Shown here: one piece after another, positions 27,692 to 36,257 of the stretch
Layout: every line of letters starts with the position of its first letter
Numbering within the stretch: position 1 is the first letter of the stretch
Source of the DNA: Ktedonobacteria bacterium brp13
Lineage (GTDB): Bacteria > Chloroflexota > Ktedonobacteria > Ktedonobacterales > Ktedonobacteraceae
DNA: 64,000 bases
Direction of reading: 5' to 3'
NCBI GenBank assembly: GCA_015099395.1
Contig: AP024096.1
Location: 5,456,001-5,520,000 of the forward strand
Notes under the pieces: generated by a model
The model's input: only the letters and a program-made list of their open reading frames with translations
Database searches by the model: none
What the model was told of the DNA's origin: nothing
Translations under genes and position numbers: made by a program

Positions 27692-30160
27692 ATGCTGGAG
27701 CAACAAGGTTTACTAGCCGGTCTGAACGAGCCACAGCGTGAAGCAGTGGTAACCAACCAGGGTCCGGTTCTGATTCTGGCGGGACCGGGGAGCGGGAAGA
27801 CGCGCGTCATCACTCACCGTATCGCGTATCTCGTTCAACATGAGCAGGTCTCGCCATGGCGCATCCTGGCAATGACCTTTACGAATAAAGCGGCCCGTGA
27901 GATGCGTGGACGTCTTGAGCAACTCGTAGGCATCAACGAGTCGAAAGAGATGAATATCGGCACGTTCCACGCTGTCTGTGCGCGCGTCTTGCGTACTGAG
28001 GCAGATTATTTAGCACCCTATGGCCTGAACCGCTCTTTTGTGATCGTGGATACCGATGATCAGCATACGCTCATCAAACAGGCCATCAAAGATCTCAATC
28101 TGGATGAGAAGCAGTATCGCCCTGCCTTGATGCAGTCCCTTATCTCACAGGCCAAAAACGAGATGCACGGGCCCGATCAGATGGCGGAACTGGCGACCAA
28201 GTATACTGAAGAAGTTGCGGCACGCGTCTTCAAGGTCTATCAGAAGCTCTTGCGCAAAAATAACTGCGTTGACTTTGATGACCTGCTCATGCTCACCGAG
28301 CAGATCTGGCGGCGCGAACCCGAGCTACTCAAACGCTACCAGCGCCGCTGGCACTATATCCATGTCGACGAGTTTCAGGATTGTAACTTGCCTCAGTATA
28401 AACTGATCCGTCTGCTCGGTTTCGGCACAGATGATATCCATGAGGGACTGGGCAACGTCTGCGTGGTCGGTGATGACGATCAGATGATTTATACATGGCG
28501 TGGAGCCAGCGCAGAGACCGTCACACGCTTTGAACGCGACTTCCCAACTACCAAAATCATCATGCTGGAGCAGAACTATCGCTCGACACAGACGATCCTT
28601 GATGCAGCCCAGGGCGTCGTCAAGCGCAACAGTCAGCGCAAAGATAAGAGACTGTGGACCGCGCTCGGTCAGGGCCAGAAGGTAGTCCTGCACGAAGCCT
28701 ATAACGAGGAACAAGAGGGACTCTTCACTGCGCACGAAGTGACGCGCCTGCTAGCCAGGGGCGATATCGACCATCGCAGTGACGTCGCGGTCATGTATCG
28801 CACCAATGCACAGTCACGTGCGATTGAAGAGCAGTTCCTGCGCTTGAATATCCCCTACAAAGTAATTGGTAGCCGCAAATTCTACGATCGCAAAGAGATT
28901 AAAGATATGCTGGCCTATATGCGCCTGATCGCGAACCCGCACGATGATCTGAGCTTCCAGCGTGTCGTGAACGTCCCAAATCGTAAGGTTGGCCCTAAAA
29001 CCTACGGTGAGCTACAGCTCTGGGCTGCCCAGAAGAACTGCTCGCTCTACACTGCGGCCGCGAACATCGAACAGCATCCGACGTTGGGTAAGGGAGCAAA
29101 GAGCGCCCTCGCCAGTTTCCATACCCTGATTGAGGATCTCACAGGCGCGATCGACGAACTCCATCTCCCAGAGCTACTGGATCGTATCGCCGAACGTAGT
29201 GGCTATGGGCCCGAACTGCGGGCCGCCTCTGAAGGCGAGGAATTGGATCGCTGGGGTAACGTCCTTGAGCTACGGCGCGTGGCAGAGGATTACTCAGAGA
29301 TCGAGACCCAGACAGCGCTGGAGCTCTTCTTAGAGAATGTCGCACTGGTCGGTGGCGCGGATACCGTGCAGTCCGCTGAGAACGGCACCTTGATGAGCGA
29401 AGAGAATACCGACGCCGTCACCCTGATCACGCTCCACGCCGCTAAAGGTCTGGAATATCCAGTCGTCTTCATCGTTGGCATGGACGAAGGTTCGCTGCCA
29501 CACTCCCGCTCGGTCGATAAGCCAGAGCAGGTTGAGGAGGAGCGCCGTCTCGCCTACGTCGGCTTTACACGCGCCATGCAACGCCTGTATCTCATACGCG
29601 CCCGCCGACGTTCACTCTTCGGAGAGACCCAGTACACCGAGCCATCCCGCTTCCTGGATGATATCCCTACCCGCTTGCTTGATCGCAAAGGCAACGCCGG
29701 CAATAGTATTCAATCAGGCAGCAGTAGTAGTAGTAGCCGCAGCAATACCAAACAGCGCCAGAGCAGTTGGGAAGATGATTTCAACCAGGACCCCTATGGC
29801 GATACCGGTGGTCGTGTCATCGGACGTGGCATACCACAATCACCCCGACCCAACAGCACAGGTGGAAGCTCACGCTGGTCATCCAGCACAACACCACCAG
29901 CAGGACCACGTTCAGCCATGCCAGGCGGAACTGGTCCAGGCAGACCAGGTAGTGGTAGCAGCGGTAACACACAACCAGAGAGATCACGCAAACAGAGCTT
30001 CAAAGCCGGAGAGCGCGTCCATCATAATATGTTCGGCGATGGTATCATTCTCAAAAGTGAGATGGAAAGTGGTACCGAATTTGTCGAGGTCCAATTCCAG
30101 GGAAAACACGGTAAGAAACGTTTGAGTATGGACTTTGCAAAGCTGGAAAAGCTTCACTAA
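27692..30160 (+). CDS. pcrA: UvrD/PcrA-type DNA helicase
   Basis: 822 aa. SF1A 3'-5' helicase: Q-motif LNEPQREAV, Walker A AGPGSGKTRVITHRI, Ia FTNKAAREM, II VDEFQDCN, III VVGDDDQMIYTWRGA, IV LEQNYRST, V LITLHAAKGLEYPVVFIVG, VI AYVGFTRAM. A Ser/Gly/Pro-rich linker (about 670-770) leads to a C-terminal Tudor-like domain (GERVHHNMFGDGIIL) that in PcrA contacts RNA polymerase. Motif II is VDEFQDCN where most PcrA have DEYQDTN. ATG 27692 is 6 bases after GGGAGG. Roles are repair, clearance of recombination intermediates and transcription-coupled processes. Confidence 0.96.
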   Translation: MLEQQGLLAGLNEPQREAVVTNQGPVLILAGPGSGKTRVITHRIAYLVQHEQVSPWRILAMTFTNKAAREMRGRLEQLVGINESKEMNIGTFHAVCARVLRTEADYLAPYGLNRSFVIVDTDDQHTLIKQAIKDLNLDEKQYRPALMQSLISQAKNEMHGPDQMAELATKYTEEVAARVFKVYQKLLRKNNCVDFDDLLMLTEQIWRREPELLKRYQRRWHYIHVDEFQDCNLPQYKLIRLLGFGTDDIHEGLGNVCVVGDDDQMIYTWRGASAETVTRFERDFPTTKIIMLEQNYRSTQTILDAAQGVVKRNSQRKDKRLWTALGQGQKVVLHEAYNEEQEGLFTAHEVTRLLARGDIDHRSDVAVMYRTNAQSRAIEEQFLRLNIPYKVIGSRKFYDRKEIKDMLAYMRLIANPHDDLSFQRVVNVPNRKVGPKTYGELQLWAAQKNCSLYTAAANIEQHPTLGKGAKSALASFHTLIEDLTGAIDELHLPELLDRIAERSGYGPELRAASEGEELDRWGNVLELRRVAEDYSEIETQTALELFLENVALVGGADTVQSAENGTLMSEENTDAVTLITLHAAKGLEYPVVFIVGMDEGSLPHSRSVDKPEQVEEERRLAYVGFTRAMQRLYLIRARRRSLFGETQYTEPSRFLDDIPTRLLDRKGNAGNSIQSGSSSSSSRSNTKQRQSSWEDDFNQDPYGDTGGRVIGRGIPQSPRPNSTGGSSRWSSSTTPPAGPRSAMPGGTGPGRPGSGSSGNTQPERSRKQSFKAGERVHHNMFGDGIILKSEMESGTEFVEVQFQGKHGKKRLSMDFAKLEKLH

Positions 30161-30195
30161 CGTACCAATACACAGAAAACAGTGAGAAAACAGTA

Positions 30196-30834
30196 ATGAC
30201 AGAGCAATGGATTGATATCTCGGTCCCTATCCGCGACGGTATGGTTCGCTGGCCCGATAACCCACCCATCCAGATTGAACGAGTAATGAGCCTCGACGCA
30301 GGTGATAGCTGCAACCTTTCAAAGATCTCAATGGGCGTCCACACAGCCACACACATGGATGCGCCCCTCCATTTCCTACCCGATGGTGCTGACTTCCATG
30401 CCATGCCGATCGAGGCCACAGTAGGAACGGCCCGTATTATCGAGATCCAGGATACAGAGTCGATCAAACCGGCAGAGTTAGAGCAGTATGCTATTCAACG
30501 CGGTGAACGTATCCTGTTTAAGACCATCAACTCAACGCGTTGCTGGACCCAAAACGAATTCGTTAAAGATTTCGTCTATATCTCAAGAGAGGCTGCCACC
30601 TATCTGGCGGAGAAACAGATTCAGACGGTCGGTGTCGATTATCTCTCGGTTGGCGGCTTCTACAAAGACGGTCATGACACCCACGCCGCCCTGTTAGGTG
30701 CGCACATCTGGATCATCGAAGGACTGGATCTTTCGCAAGTCCAGCCCGGCACCTACGAACTGGTCTGCCTGCCCGTCAAGATCTTTGGCTCCGAGGGCGC
30801 ACCGGCACGCGCAATCGTACGCCCTTTAGCGTAG
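30196..30834 (+). CDS. Cyclase-family (KynB-like) metal-dependent hydrolase
   Basis: 212 aa. Matches the cyclase/kynurenine-formamidase family: DISVPIRDGMVRWP at the start, and the metal motif HTATHMDAPLHF, where the family signature is HxGTHxDxPxHF. GVDYLSVGG and AHIWIIEGLDL are typical later blocks. In the motif the usual Gly-Thr is Ala-Thr. No tryptophan-degradation genes are nearby, so arylformamidase activity is only one possibility. It begins 35 bases after pcrA. Confidence 0.85.
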   Translation: MTEQWIDISVPIRDGMVRWPDNPPIQIERVMSLDAGDSCNLSKISMGVHTATHMDAPLHFLPDGADFHAMPIEATVGTARIIEIQDTESIKPAELEQYAIQRGERILFKTINSTRCWTQNEFVKDFVYISREAATYLAEKQIQTVGVDYLSVGGFYKDGHDTHAALLGAHIWIIEGLDLSQVQPGTYELVCLPVKIFGSEGAPARAIVRPLA

Positions 30835-30928
30835 GCAGAACATAGACAGAACCAATAAAGCAAAAGAACCATCAAGCACGAGAGGGTGCCATGATCACCG
30901 ATCCAACACCCTTTCATTCGAGGATGCC

Positions 30929-32167
30929 ATGCAGGAAGAGTCTCAACAAGAGCAGCGTTCGCTATTTCATAACAATCGAGACCTCGCGATCCTCTATGCT
31001 ATCGCCGGGTACCTCAATCGGCAGATAGACGTACATGAGGCACTCCAGGAGGTACTGACACGAGTCACAGAGCTCCTTGGCCTGCGCACAGCATGGGTCT
31101 GGGTTCTCAATGACGCAGGGGCCCCCATACTTGCAGCTGCACAAAACTTACCACCGTACCTTGCCGACCACCATGAGCGTATGACAGGCACCTGTGTCTG
31201 TCTGGATACCTTCGTGCAAGGAACCTCTGAACGTGCCTCGAATATCGACTTCCTGCGCTGTAGCCGCTTGAAAAACGCTGAGCGTGAGTGCGATCCCAGC
31301 GCACTGGGACTCCGTTTCCATTCGAGTGTCCCAATCTATGCAGGAAACACACTCCTCGGTGTGCTCAACGTCGCCAGTGAGGACTGGCGCGAGCTAGATC
31401 ACTCAGAGCTCCAACTGCTGCATATTATCAGCGATCAGATCGGACTGGCGATGCAGCGAGCGAGCTTATCAGCCGAACATACCCGCGCAGCAGCACGTCT
31501 CGCAACTATCGAAGAGCGCAACCGGCTAGCACGTGAGATCCATGATACCCTGGCCCAGGGACTGGCCGCTATCGCGCTCCAGTTAGAGACGGCAGATGCC
31601 CTCGCTGAGAGCAAGCCAGAACGAGCCCATGTCGCCATCAAACGCGCCCTCAAGCTGACACGTGGCAATCTCGAAGAGGCACGCCGTTCGGTGATGGACC
31701 TACGCGCCGCACCCTTGCAGGGTCATACACTCCCCGAAGCACTCAAGACACTGATCCAGCAACAAAAGCAGATTCTGGCACCTGCCCTATCCACCAGCGA
31801 ACAGGAAGCAATCCGGCCTGAGCTCTCGATCACCTTTAGTCCTGCGCAAAACTTCCCCACATTGTCGCCACGTATCGAGGCTGGCCTCTATCGCATCGCC
31901 CAGGAGGCCATGACCAATGCACGTAAGCATGCCGCAGCAACGCATGTTACCGTCGGCCTGGTCGCCGAAGAGGAATGGGTCAATCTCTTAATCACCGACG
32001 ATGGGCGTGGCTTCGACCCCGAGATTGTCGCCCAGGAGATCCGAGCCGGTTCAGGACACTTTGGCCTGGCCGGCATGAGTGAACGAATACGACTCCTCGG
32101 TGGTAGTCTCTGCATCCTGAGCGAGCCGGGCGCGGGCACACATATCGAAGTCTCGGTACCATACTAG
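30929..32167 (+). CDS. GAF-domain sensor histidine kinase, NarL-system type
   Basis: 412 aa, no membrane segments, so cytoplasmic. An N-terminal GAF domain (about 25-175) is followed by a HisKA_3 domain with phospho-His about 205 (ERNRLAREIHDTLAQGL) and an HATPase_c with NARKHA, DDGRGFD and GHFGLAGM. The GAF segment contains several Cys (TCVCLDTF, FLRCSRL, ERECDPS) that might sense redox or bind a cluster; that is a guess. The response regulator 122 bases downstream is its evident partner. Confidence 0.93.
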   Translation: MQEESQQEQRSLFHNNRDLAILYAIAGYLNRQIDVHEALQEVLTRVTELLGLRTAWVWVLNDAGAPILAAAQNLPPYLADHHERMTGTCVCLDTFVQGTSERASNIDFLRCSRLKNAERECDPSALGLRFHSSVPIYAGNTLLGVLNVASEDWRELDHSELQLLHIISDQIGLAMQRASLSAEHTRAAARLATIEERNRLAREIHDTLAQGLAAIALQLETADALAESKPERAHVAIKRALKLTRGNLEEARRSVMDLRAAPLQGHTLPEALKTLIQQQKQILAPALSTSEQEAIRPELSITFSPAQNFPTLSPRIEAGLYRIAQEAMTNARKHAAATHVTVGLVAEEEWVNLLITDDGRGFDPEIVAQEIRAGSGHFGLAGMSERIRLLGGSLCILSEPGAGTHIEVSVPY

Positions 32168-32289
32168 CAGCCAAAAGCAGACCGCTACCAAATAAGCAAA
32201 ATAGGCAGGTCGACAGCTACAAAAAGGTCGATAGATGAGATAGAATAGAGAGCAGCGTAATAGAGCACGAAGAAAGAAGGATCCACATT

Positions 32290-33054
32290 ATGGTCCGTAT
32301 CTTGCTGGCAGATGATCATCCCATTGTACGTGAAGGCCTGCGAGCCCTGCTAGAGACGCAGCCCGACTTCGAGATTATCGCCGAATGCGCCAATGGTGAA
32401 GAGGTCCTGCAGGTCGCCAATCGGCTCCAACCAGATATGCTACTCCTCGATCTGGAGATGCCGATCATGGATGGAGTCGAAACCATACGCCAACTCACAC
32501 AGCTTCCACGCTCCTCACAGAGCGCTCAGAGCCCTCGTAATCCTCAGAGTGTCCAAAGCTCCCAGTCGCCAGTCCAGTCAGTCCAACACCCTCCTCAACG
32601 TCCCCGCATCATCGTCTTCACCGCCTTTGACGATGACGATCGTATCATCCACGCCCTGCAATCAGGGGCTGATGGCTATCTGCTCAAAGATCAGCCACGT
32701 GAAGAGATTTTCAAAGCGATCCGCATCACCATGGAGGGTGGCTCAATCCTGCAACCAATCATCGCCTCAAAACTCTTACGTCACGTCGAACAACCACAGA
32801 GAAACGGCAACAATACGAATACGATCCCTGCAATTACAGCAGGCACGCTCCCAGTAGAAGAACTGACCGAGCGCGAGCTAGAGGTATTGCATCTGCTGGC
32901 ACAGGGCATGCCGAACAAAGAGATCGCCGCACAGCTCGTCATCAGCGAGCGTACAGCAAAATTTCACGTAAGTTCAATTATGGGCAAACTGGGTGCCACT
33001 AACCGTACAGAGGCCGTAGCCCTGGCAGCGCAACGTGGCCTTATCCACCTTTAA
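32290..33054 (+). CDS. NarL/FixJ-family response regulator with a disordered insertion
   Basis: 254 aa. The receiver has DDHP at the start and phospho-Asp54 in LLLDLEMP, then IVFTAFD and LLKDQP. The HTH domain is LuxR-type (LTERELEVLHLLAQGM, ISERTAKFHVSSIMGKLGA). Between receiver helix 3 and strand 4 there is an insertion of about 30 residues made of Gln, Ser and Pro repeats (for example SPRNPQSVQSSQSPVQSV) that ordinary members lack. It is partner to the GAF kinase upstream. Target genes are unknown. Confidence 0.93.
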   Translation: MVRILLADDHPIVREGLRALLETQPDFEIIAECANGEEVLQVANRLQPDMLLLDLEMPIMDGVETIRQLTQLPRSSQSAQSPRNPQSVQSSQSPVQSVQHPPQRPRIIVFTAFDDDDRIIHALQSGADGYLLKDQPREEIFKAIRITMEGGSILQPIIASKLLRHVEQPQRNGNNTNTIPAITAGTLPVEELTERELEVLHLLAQGMPNKEIAAQLVISERTAKFHVSSIMGKLGATNRTEAVALAAQRGLIHL

Positions 33055-33590
33055 ACCAGTTCCACCACTATTACCACACATGCTATGCAGAGAGGTAGGT
33101 CCTCAAATCATCACCTCTTGCTACAAACGTTGAAGCTTTCAATTTTCTATGCTATTTTTACTGCTATACGTAGTGATTAATGATATCTTTACTTTATTAC
33201 ACGATTTTATATCCATACACATTCAGAAACGCCACTATTGCCATTATCAAGAAAGTATTCGTAAATAGTACTCAAAGGCGGCACATAATAATATCTTATT
33301 CCGAAAACCAACGCGACTAGCGTCGCTAGTGCTACGCACTCAAGTTTTCGGATAAGTAGTAAGAAATAATAACCTTCATTAGCGCAAAACATTAACCGAG
33401 CCATAAGAAATTTGGGCTAGAGCTCCTCTCAATGTCGTAATTGTGGAAACATCTTGATATACAATAGTTCAGAGAAAAGTATATTACTGGGTACTAGCAG
33501 GCAGTAATTCTTCTGTCCCTCAATGCCCGTGAGTCAGCAAATATAGGTATCACCAACGATAATATTGAGAGACGGAACAGGATAATAAGT
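33055..33590. other. Intergenic region holding repeat copy B
   Basis: About 535 bases, AT-rich, with no supported gene. The only recognisable content is the palindromic repeat at 33291-33363. A promoter for the redox module should lie near its right end. Confidence 0.5.
33291..33363. repeat. Dispersed palindromic repeat, copy B (inverted relative to A and C)
   Basis: It reads TATTCCGAAAACCAACGCG to CAAGTTTTCGGATAAGTAG on the plus strand, the reverse complement of copies A and C with a few changes. The middle CTAGCGTCGCTAG is a better palindrome here, since compensating bases keep the pairing. Confidence 0.8.
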
Positions 33591-33920
33591 ATGTCGTTTT
33601 CGCGAATCACTGCATTTATCGCAGTATGCTTGACAATCGCAGTGCTGACGATAGCCAGTATCTTTCTCACGAAGGAGATAGGGACAGCGATAACCCACGG
33701 CCCGGGCGCCGAGGTAGAAGGTGGTTATGTGCAACGCTTTGATACGCCACATAGCTTCTACTTAAAGACAGACAGCGGTGCGGTGGAACATTTCGAGTGC
33801 ATTGAGCGCTGTATGGACGCGCAGTCTCATATGCATCGCCATATCAGTGAAGACGCACATACTAATGTATATTATATGCGCACGCCCACTGGAGATCTCG
33901 ACGCAGTTGATGTGGACTGA
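33591..33920 (+). CDS. Small exported or membrane-anchored Cys/His-rich protein
   Basis: 109 aa, not recognised. Residues 5-27 form a signal peptide or membrane anchor (FIAVCLTIAVLTIASIF). The rest has a Cys/His cluster, CIERCMDAQSHMHRH followed by EDAH, that could bind a metal; there is no CxxCH heme motif. AGGATAATAAGT lies before the ATG. It ends 91 bases before the FAD oxidoreductase and could be part of that module as an external component. Function unknown; reality of the gene is supported by start signal and sensible composition. Confidence 0.6.
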   Translation: MSFSRITAFIAVCLTIAVLTIASIFLTKEIGTAITHGPGAEVEGGYVQRFDTPHSFYLKTDSGAVEHFECIERCMDAQSHMHRHISEDAHTNVYYMRTPTGDLDAVDVD

Positions 33921-34011
33921 GGTATGTATTGAAGTTTGTTGTTTAGCGATGTTATGCGGACAGATATGTTGTGTTTTAGCGCGTGCATAGAGGATAGAGA
34001 AGAGAGCAGTG

Positions 34012-35850
34012 ATGAATAACAAACTACCAGCGAACCCGGGTGGACCGGGAGGACGAAGCGTAGCAGCAAGGGCATATCTTCAGCGCTCGTTAGGTCAGGC
34101 CGATGTTGTAGTAGTTGGCAATGGCATTGCTGGGCTGACCGCAGCTATTGAGGCACGCCGTCTCGCCCCTGACAAGAGCGTTGTTATCATCACAGATCAG
34201 ACTCATCCAACAATTAATACACCCGCGCTGAAACAGTTCGCGATCGGAAAACTGGCACGTGAGCAACTATTAGCCTATCCCGCCGGTACCGAGCGCGCCG
34301 AGCGTATCCATATCGTCAATACCCGCGTTGACGAGATCCATGCGCGCAGCAAATATGTGACGCTCCGGGGAGGGCACGGCTTCGGCTATGGCTCGCTACT
34401 GCTGGCGACCGGAAGCGCTCCTACCGGTCTCGCACCCTCAATACCGGGTGCGAACTTTGATGGAGTCCTGACCCTGCATCGACTGCAAGACTACCTGGAC
34501 CTGCGGCGGCGCATTGGAGAGGTGAACGAAGCAGTCGTCATCGGTGGTGGTGTGCACGCGATAGAGACCGTCATGGGGCTGCTCTACTGGGGTATTCGCG
34601 TCCACTGGCTCATTCGCGGCAAGACATTTATGCGCAACATGCTCGACGAGACCTCCTCTACGCTCGTGCTCAACAATATACAACGGGCGGGCGCACAGGT
34701 CTATCTGGAAACCGAAGTAAGCGGGATCATGGGGCGAGTCGGAGCCGTAGCAGGCATCATCACCAACCATAGCAAGATGATCCCTTGCCAGCTCGTCCTC
34801 TGCTGCGTCGGCACCCAACCAACAACGACGCTAGCCGAACAGTGTAGCATCCCGATGCTGCTCCAACACGGCATCATGGTCGACGACAAGCTACGTACCA
34901 GTGTACGCGATATCTACGCGGCAGGCGACGTCGCCTCCCTGAAAAATCCACAATCTGGCACCTTCGAACCACGCGCACAGTGGTACGCCGCCACCGCACA
35001 GGGACGGATAGCCGGTGCGATGATGGTCGGGAAACAGGAGCAGACACCAGCCTCCTTTGGTATCTATTGGCACGCCACGCATCTGGGCGAACTTTCGATG
35101 CTCACCGTGGGCGAGCCTTTAAGCAAAGATACAAAAGATACAAAAGATACAAATATACAGATATTGACCGATAGCAGTAAGAGCGACTACCGACGCGTTG
35201 CGCTCAGCGGAGATCGGCTGGTTGGGTATCTCGCGCTGGGTACAGAACAGCCCGATAGCCTGGCAATCAAGCGCATCATCGAAGAGGGCATCTCCGTACG
35301 CGACGTCATCAAGCCACTCTTGAAGGGTCAGTTCGACGCACGGGCCTATCTCGCACGTCAGCACTCACGCACTACACGCGACCTCCTGACAGGGAGAGCC
35401 CCCGCATTGGCGCGGCAACAGAACCAGCCAGTCGTAGAGTACGAAATTTTCCCAACCGTCAGCCGGCAGCAAACTGATCCATTGAAAGTGCACGAGGAGA
35501 CGCCAGTCTCCTCCGCACAGGGCAGGCAGCGGCAAACCGATCAACTCGGCATGCCACAGGCACAGCCCGAACGTGCAGCTACGCCACAAGCTATGTACGA
35601 GTACGAGGCACAGACGCGCTACAACAGAGGTACCAATCAGCCACTGCCACAATTTGAGATGCTCGTAGATGAGATTAACCCGTTTACTGGCAACCTGCCT
35701 GAACTCTCGCAGGCAGGTATGTATGACGACGAGATCGATGCTAGCTATCGAAGAGGCAACAACGATCCATTGTTAGATACGCCGCCAATAGAGCCGGAAA
35801 ACACAGCTCTACGCTATAAACTATGGGCCTATATGGGGAACGAAGAATGA
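34012..35850 (+). CDS. FAD/NAD(P)-dependent pyridine nucleotide oxidoreductase with long tail
   Basis: 612 aa. The FAD-binding Rossmann fold is near residues 30-60 (VVVVGNGIAGLTAAIEA). The NAD(P)-binding fold is near 178-205 (AVVIGGGVHAIETVMGLL), and the FAD-ribityl motif is IYAAGDVAS near 305. The layout matches rubredoxin-reductase/NirB-like enzymes that lack redox disulfides. Beyond about residue 440 a Gln/Pro-rich tail of about 170 residues is unrecognised. A 3x9-bp tandem repeat at 35125 encodes KDTKDTKDT. The stop overlaps the start of a ferredoxin-like gene (ATGA), so the products are probably made together. It likely takes electrons from or gives them to NAD(P)H. Confidence 0.88.
   Translation: MNNKLPANPGGPGGRSVAARAYLQRSLGQADVVVVGNGIAGLTAAIEARRLAPDKSVVIITDQTHPTINTPALKQFAIGKLAREQLLAYPAGTERAERIHIVNTRVDEIHARSKYVTLRGGHGFGYGSLLLATGSAPTGLAPSIPGANFDGVLTLHRLQDYLDLRRRIGEVNEAVVIGGGVHAIETVMGLLYWGIRVHWLIRGKTFMRNMLDETSSTLVLNNIQRAGAQVYLETEVSGIMGRVGAVAGIITNHSKMIPCQLVLCCVGTQPTTTLAEQCSIPMLLQHGIMVDDKLRTSVRDIYAAGDVASLKNPQSGTFEPRAQWYAATAQGRIAGAMMVGKQEQTPASFGIYWHATHLGELSMLTVGEPLSKDTKDTKDTNIQILTDSSKSDYRRVALSGDRLVGYLALGTEQPDSLAIKRIIEEGISVRDVIKPLLKGQFDARAYLARQHSRTTRDLLTGRAPALARQQNQPVVEYEIFPTVSRQQTDPLKVHEETPVSSAQGRQRQTDQLGMPQAQPERAATPQAMYEYEAQTRYNRGTNQPLPQFEMLVDEINPFTGNLPELSQAGMYDDEIDASYRRGNNDPLLDTPPIEPENTALRYKLWAYMGNEE
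35125..35151 (+). repeat. Three tandem AAAGATACA units in coding sequence
   Basis: Three exact 9-bp repeats encode KDT three times in the oxidoreductase. The unit is in frame, so copy-number change would not break the gene. Confidence 0.8.
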
Positions 35851-36161
35851 GTATATTCAGGATGTTAAAACCGAACGCGATCATTTTGCATAAGACTCGG
35901 CCACAGGTACAGCAGGAGATCCAGGCGTGTATTGGCTGCAACGAGTGCTTGATCGCTTGCCCGGCAGTCGCTGAACCGATTACGATCGATGTCCTGAATC
36001 GCGAGACGCAAAATGGACCAATCTCAGGGCCGGTCTCGCGCTTTGCACGAGCCTGCTATCAATGCGGAGCCTGCGTCGCACCGTGTCCAGTCGGGCTCCA
36101 TCGTGACGCTATGATGCTCTGGCTCAAGATCCGCCTGCTAGATAGTCAGGAAGAGGAATAG
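35847..36161 (+). CDS. 8-Cys 2x[4Fe-4S] ferredoxin-like protein (HdrC/SdhB-like)
   Basis: 104 aa. Two CxxCxxCxxxCP cluster motifs: Cys28/31/34/38 (CIGCNECLIACP) and Cys70/73/76/80 (CYQCGACVAPCP). The spacing of about 40 residues and the helical ends resemble HdrC or the C-terminal half of succinate-dehydrogenase iron-sulfur subunits. ATG 35847 overlaps the stop of the FAD oxidoreductase gene. Placed between that flavoprotein and a di-heme cytochrome b, it would carry electrons from flavin to heme at the inner membrane face. Confidence 0.9.
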   Translation: MSIFRMLKPNAIILHKTRPQVQQEIQACIGCNECLIACPAVAEPITIDVLNRETQNGPISGPVSRFARACYQCGACVAPCPVGLHRDAMMLWLKIRLLDSQEEE

Positions 36162-36170
36162 AACAGATAG

Positions 36171-36209
36171 AACAGGTCGCACAGGTCGTACAGGTCACAC
36201 AGGTTGCAC
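36171..36209. repeat. Four 9-bp ACAGGTCGC-type tandem units
   Basis: Units ACAGGTCGC, ACAGGTCGT, ACAGGTCAC and ACAGGTTGC follow each other directly between the ferredoxin-like gene and the cytochrome b gene. Could be a binding site array or simple slippage. Confidence 0.7.
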
Positions 36210-36257
36210 ACACAGATCGCAAAGAGAACGCACCAGAAAAGAGAGTGACGAAGAGCA

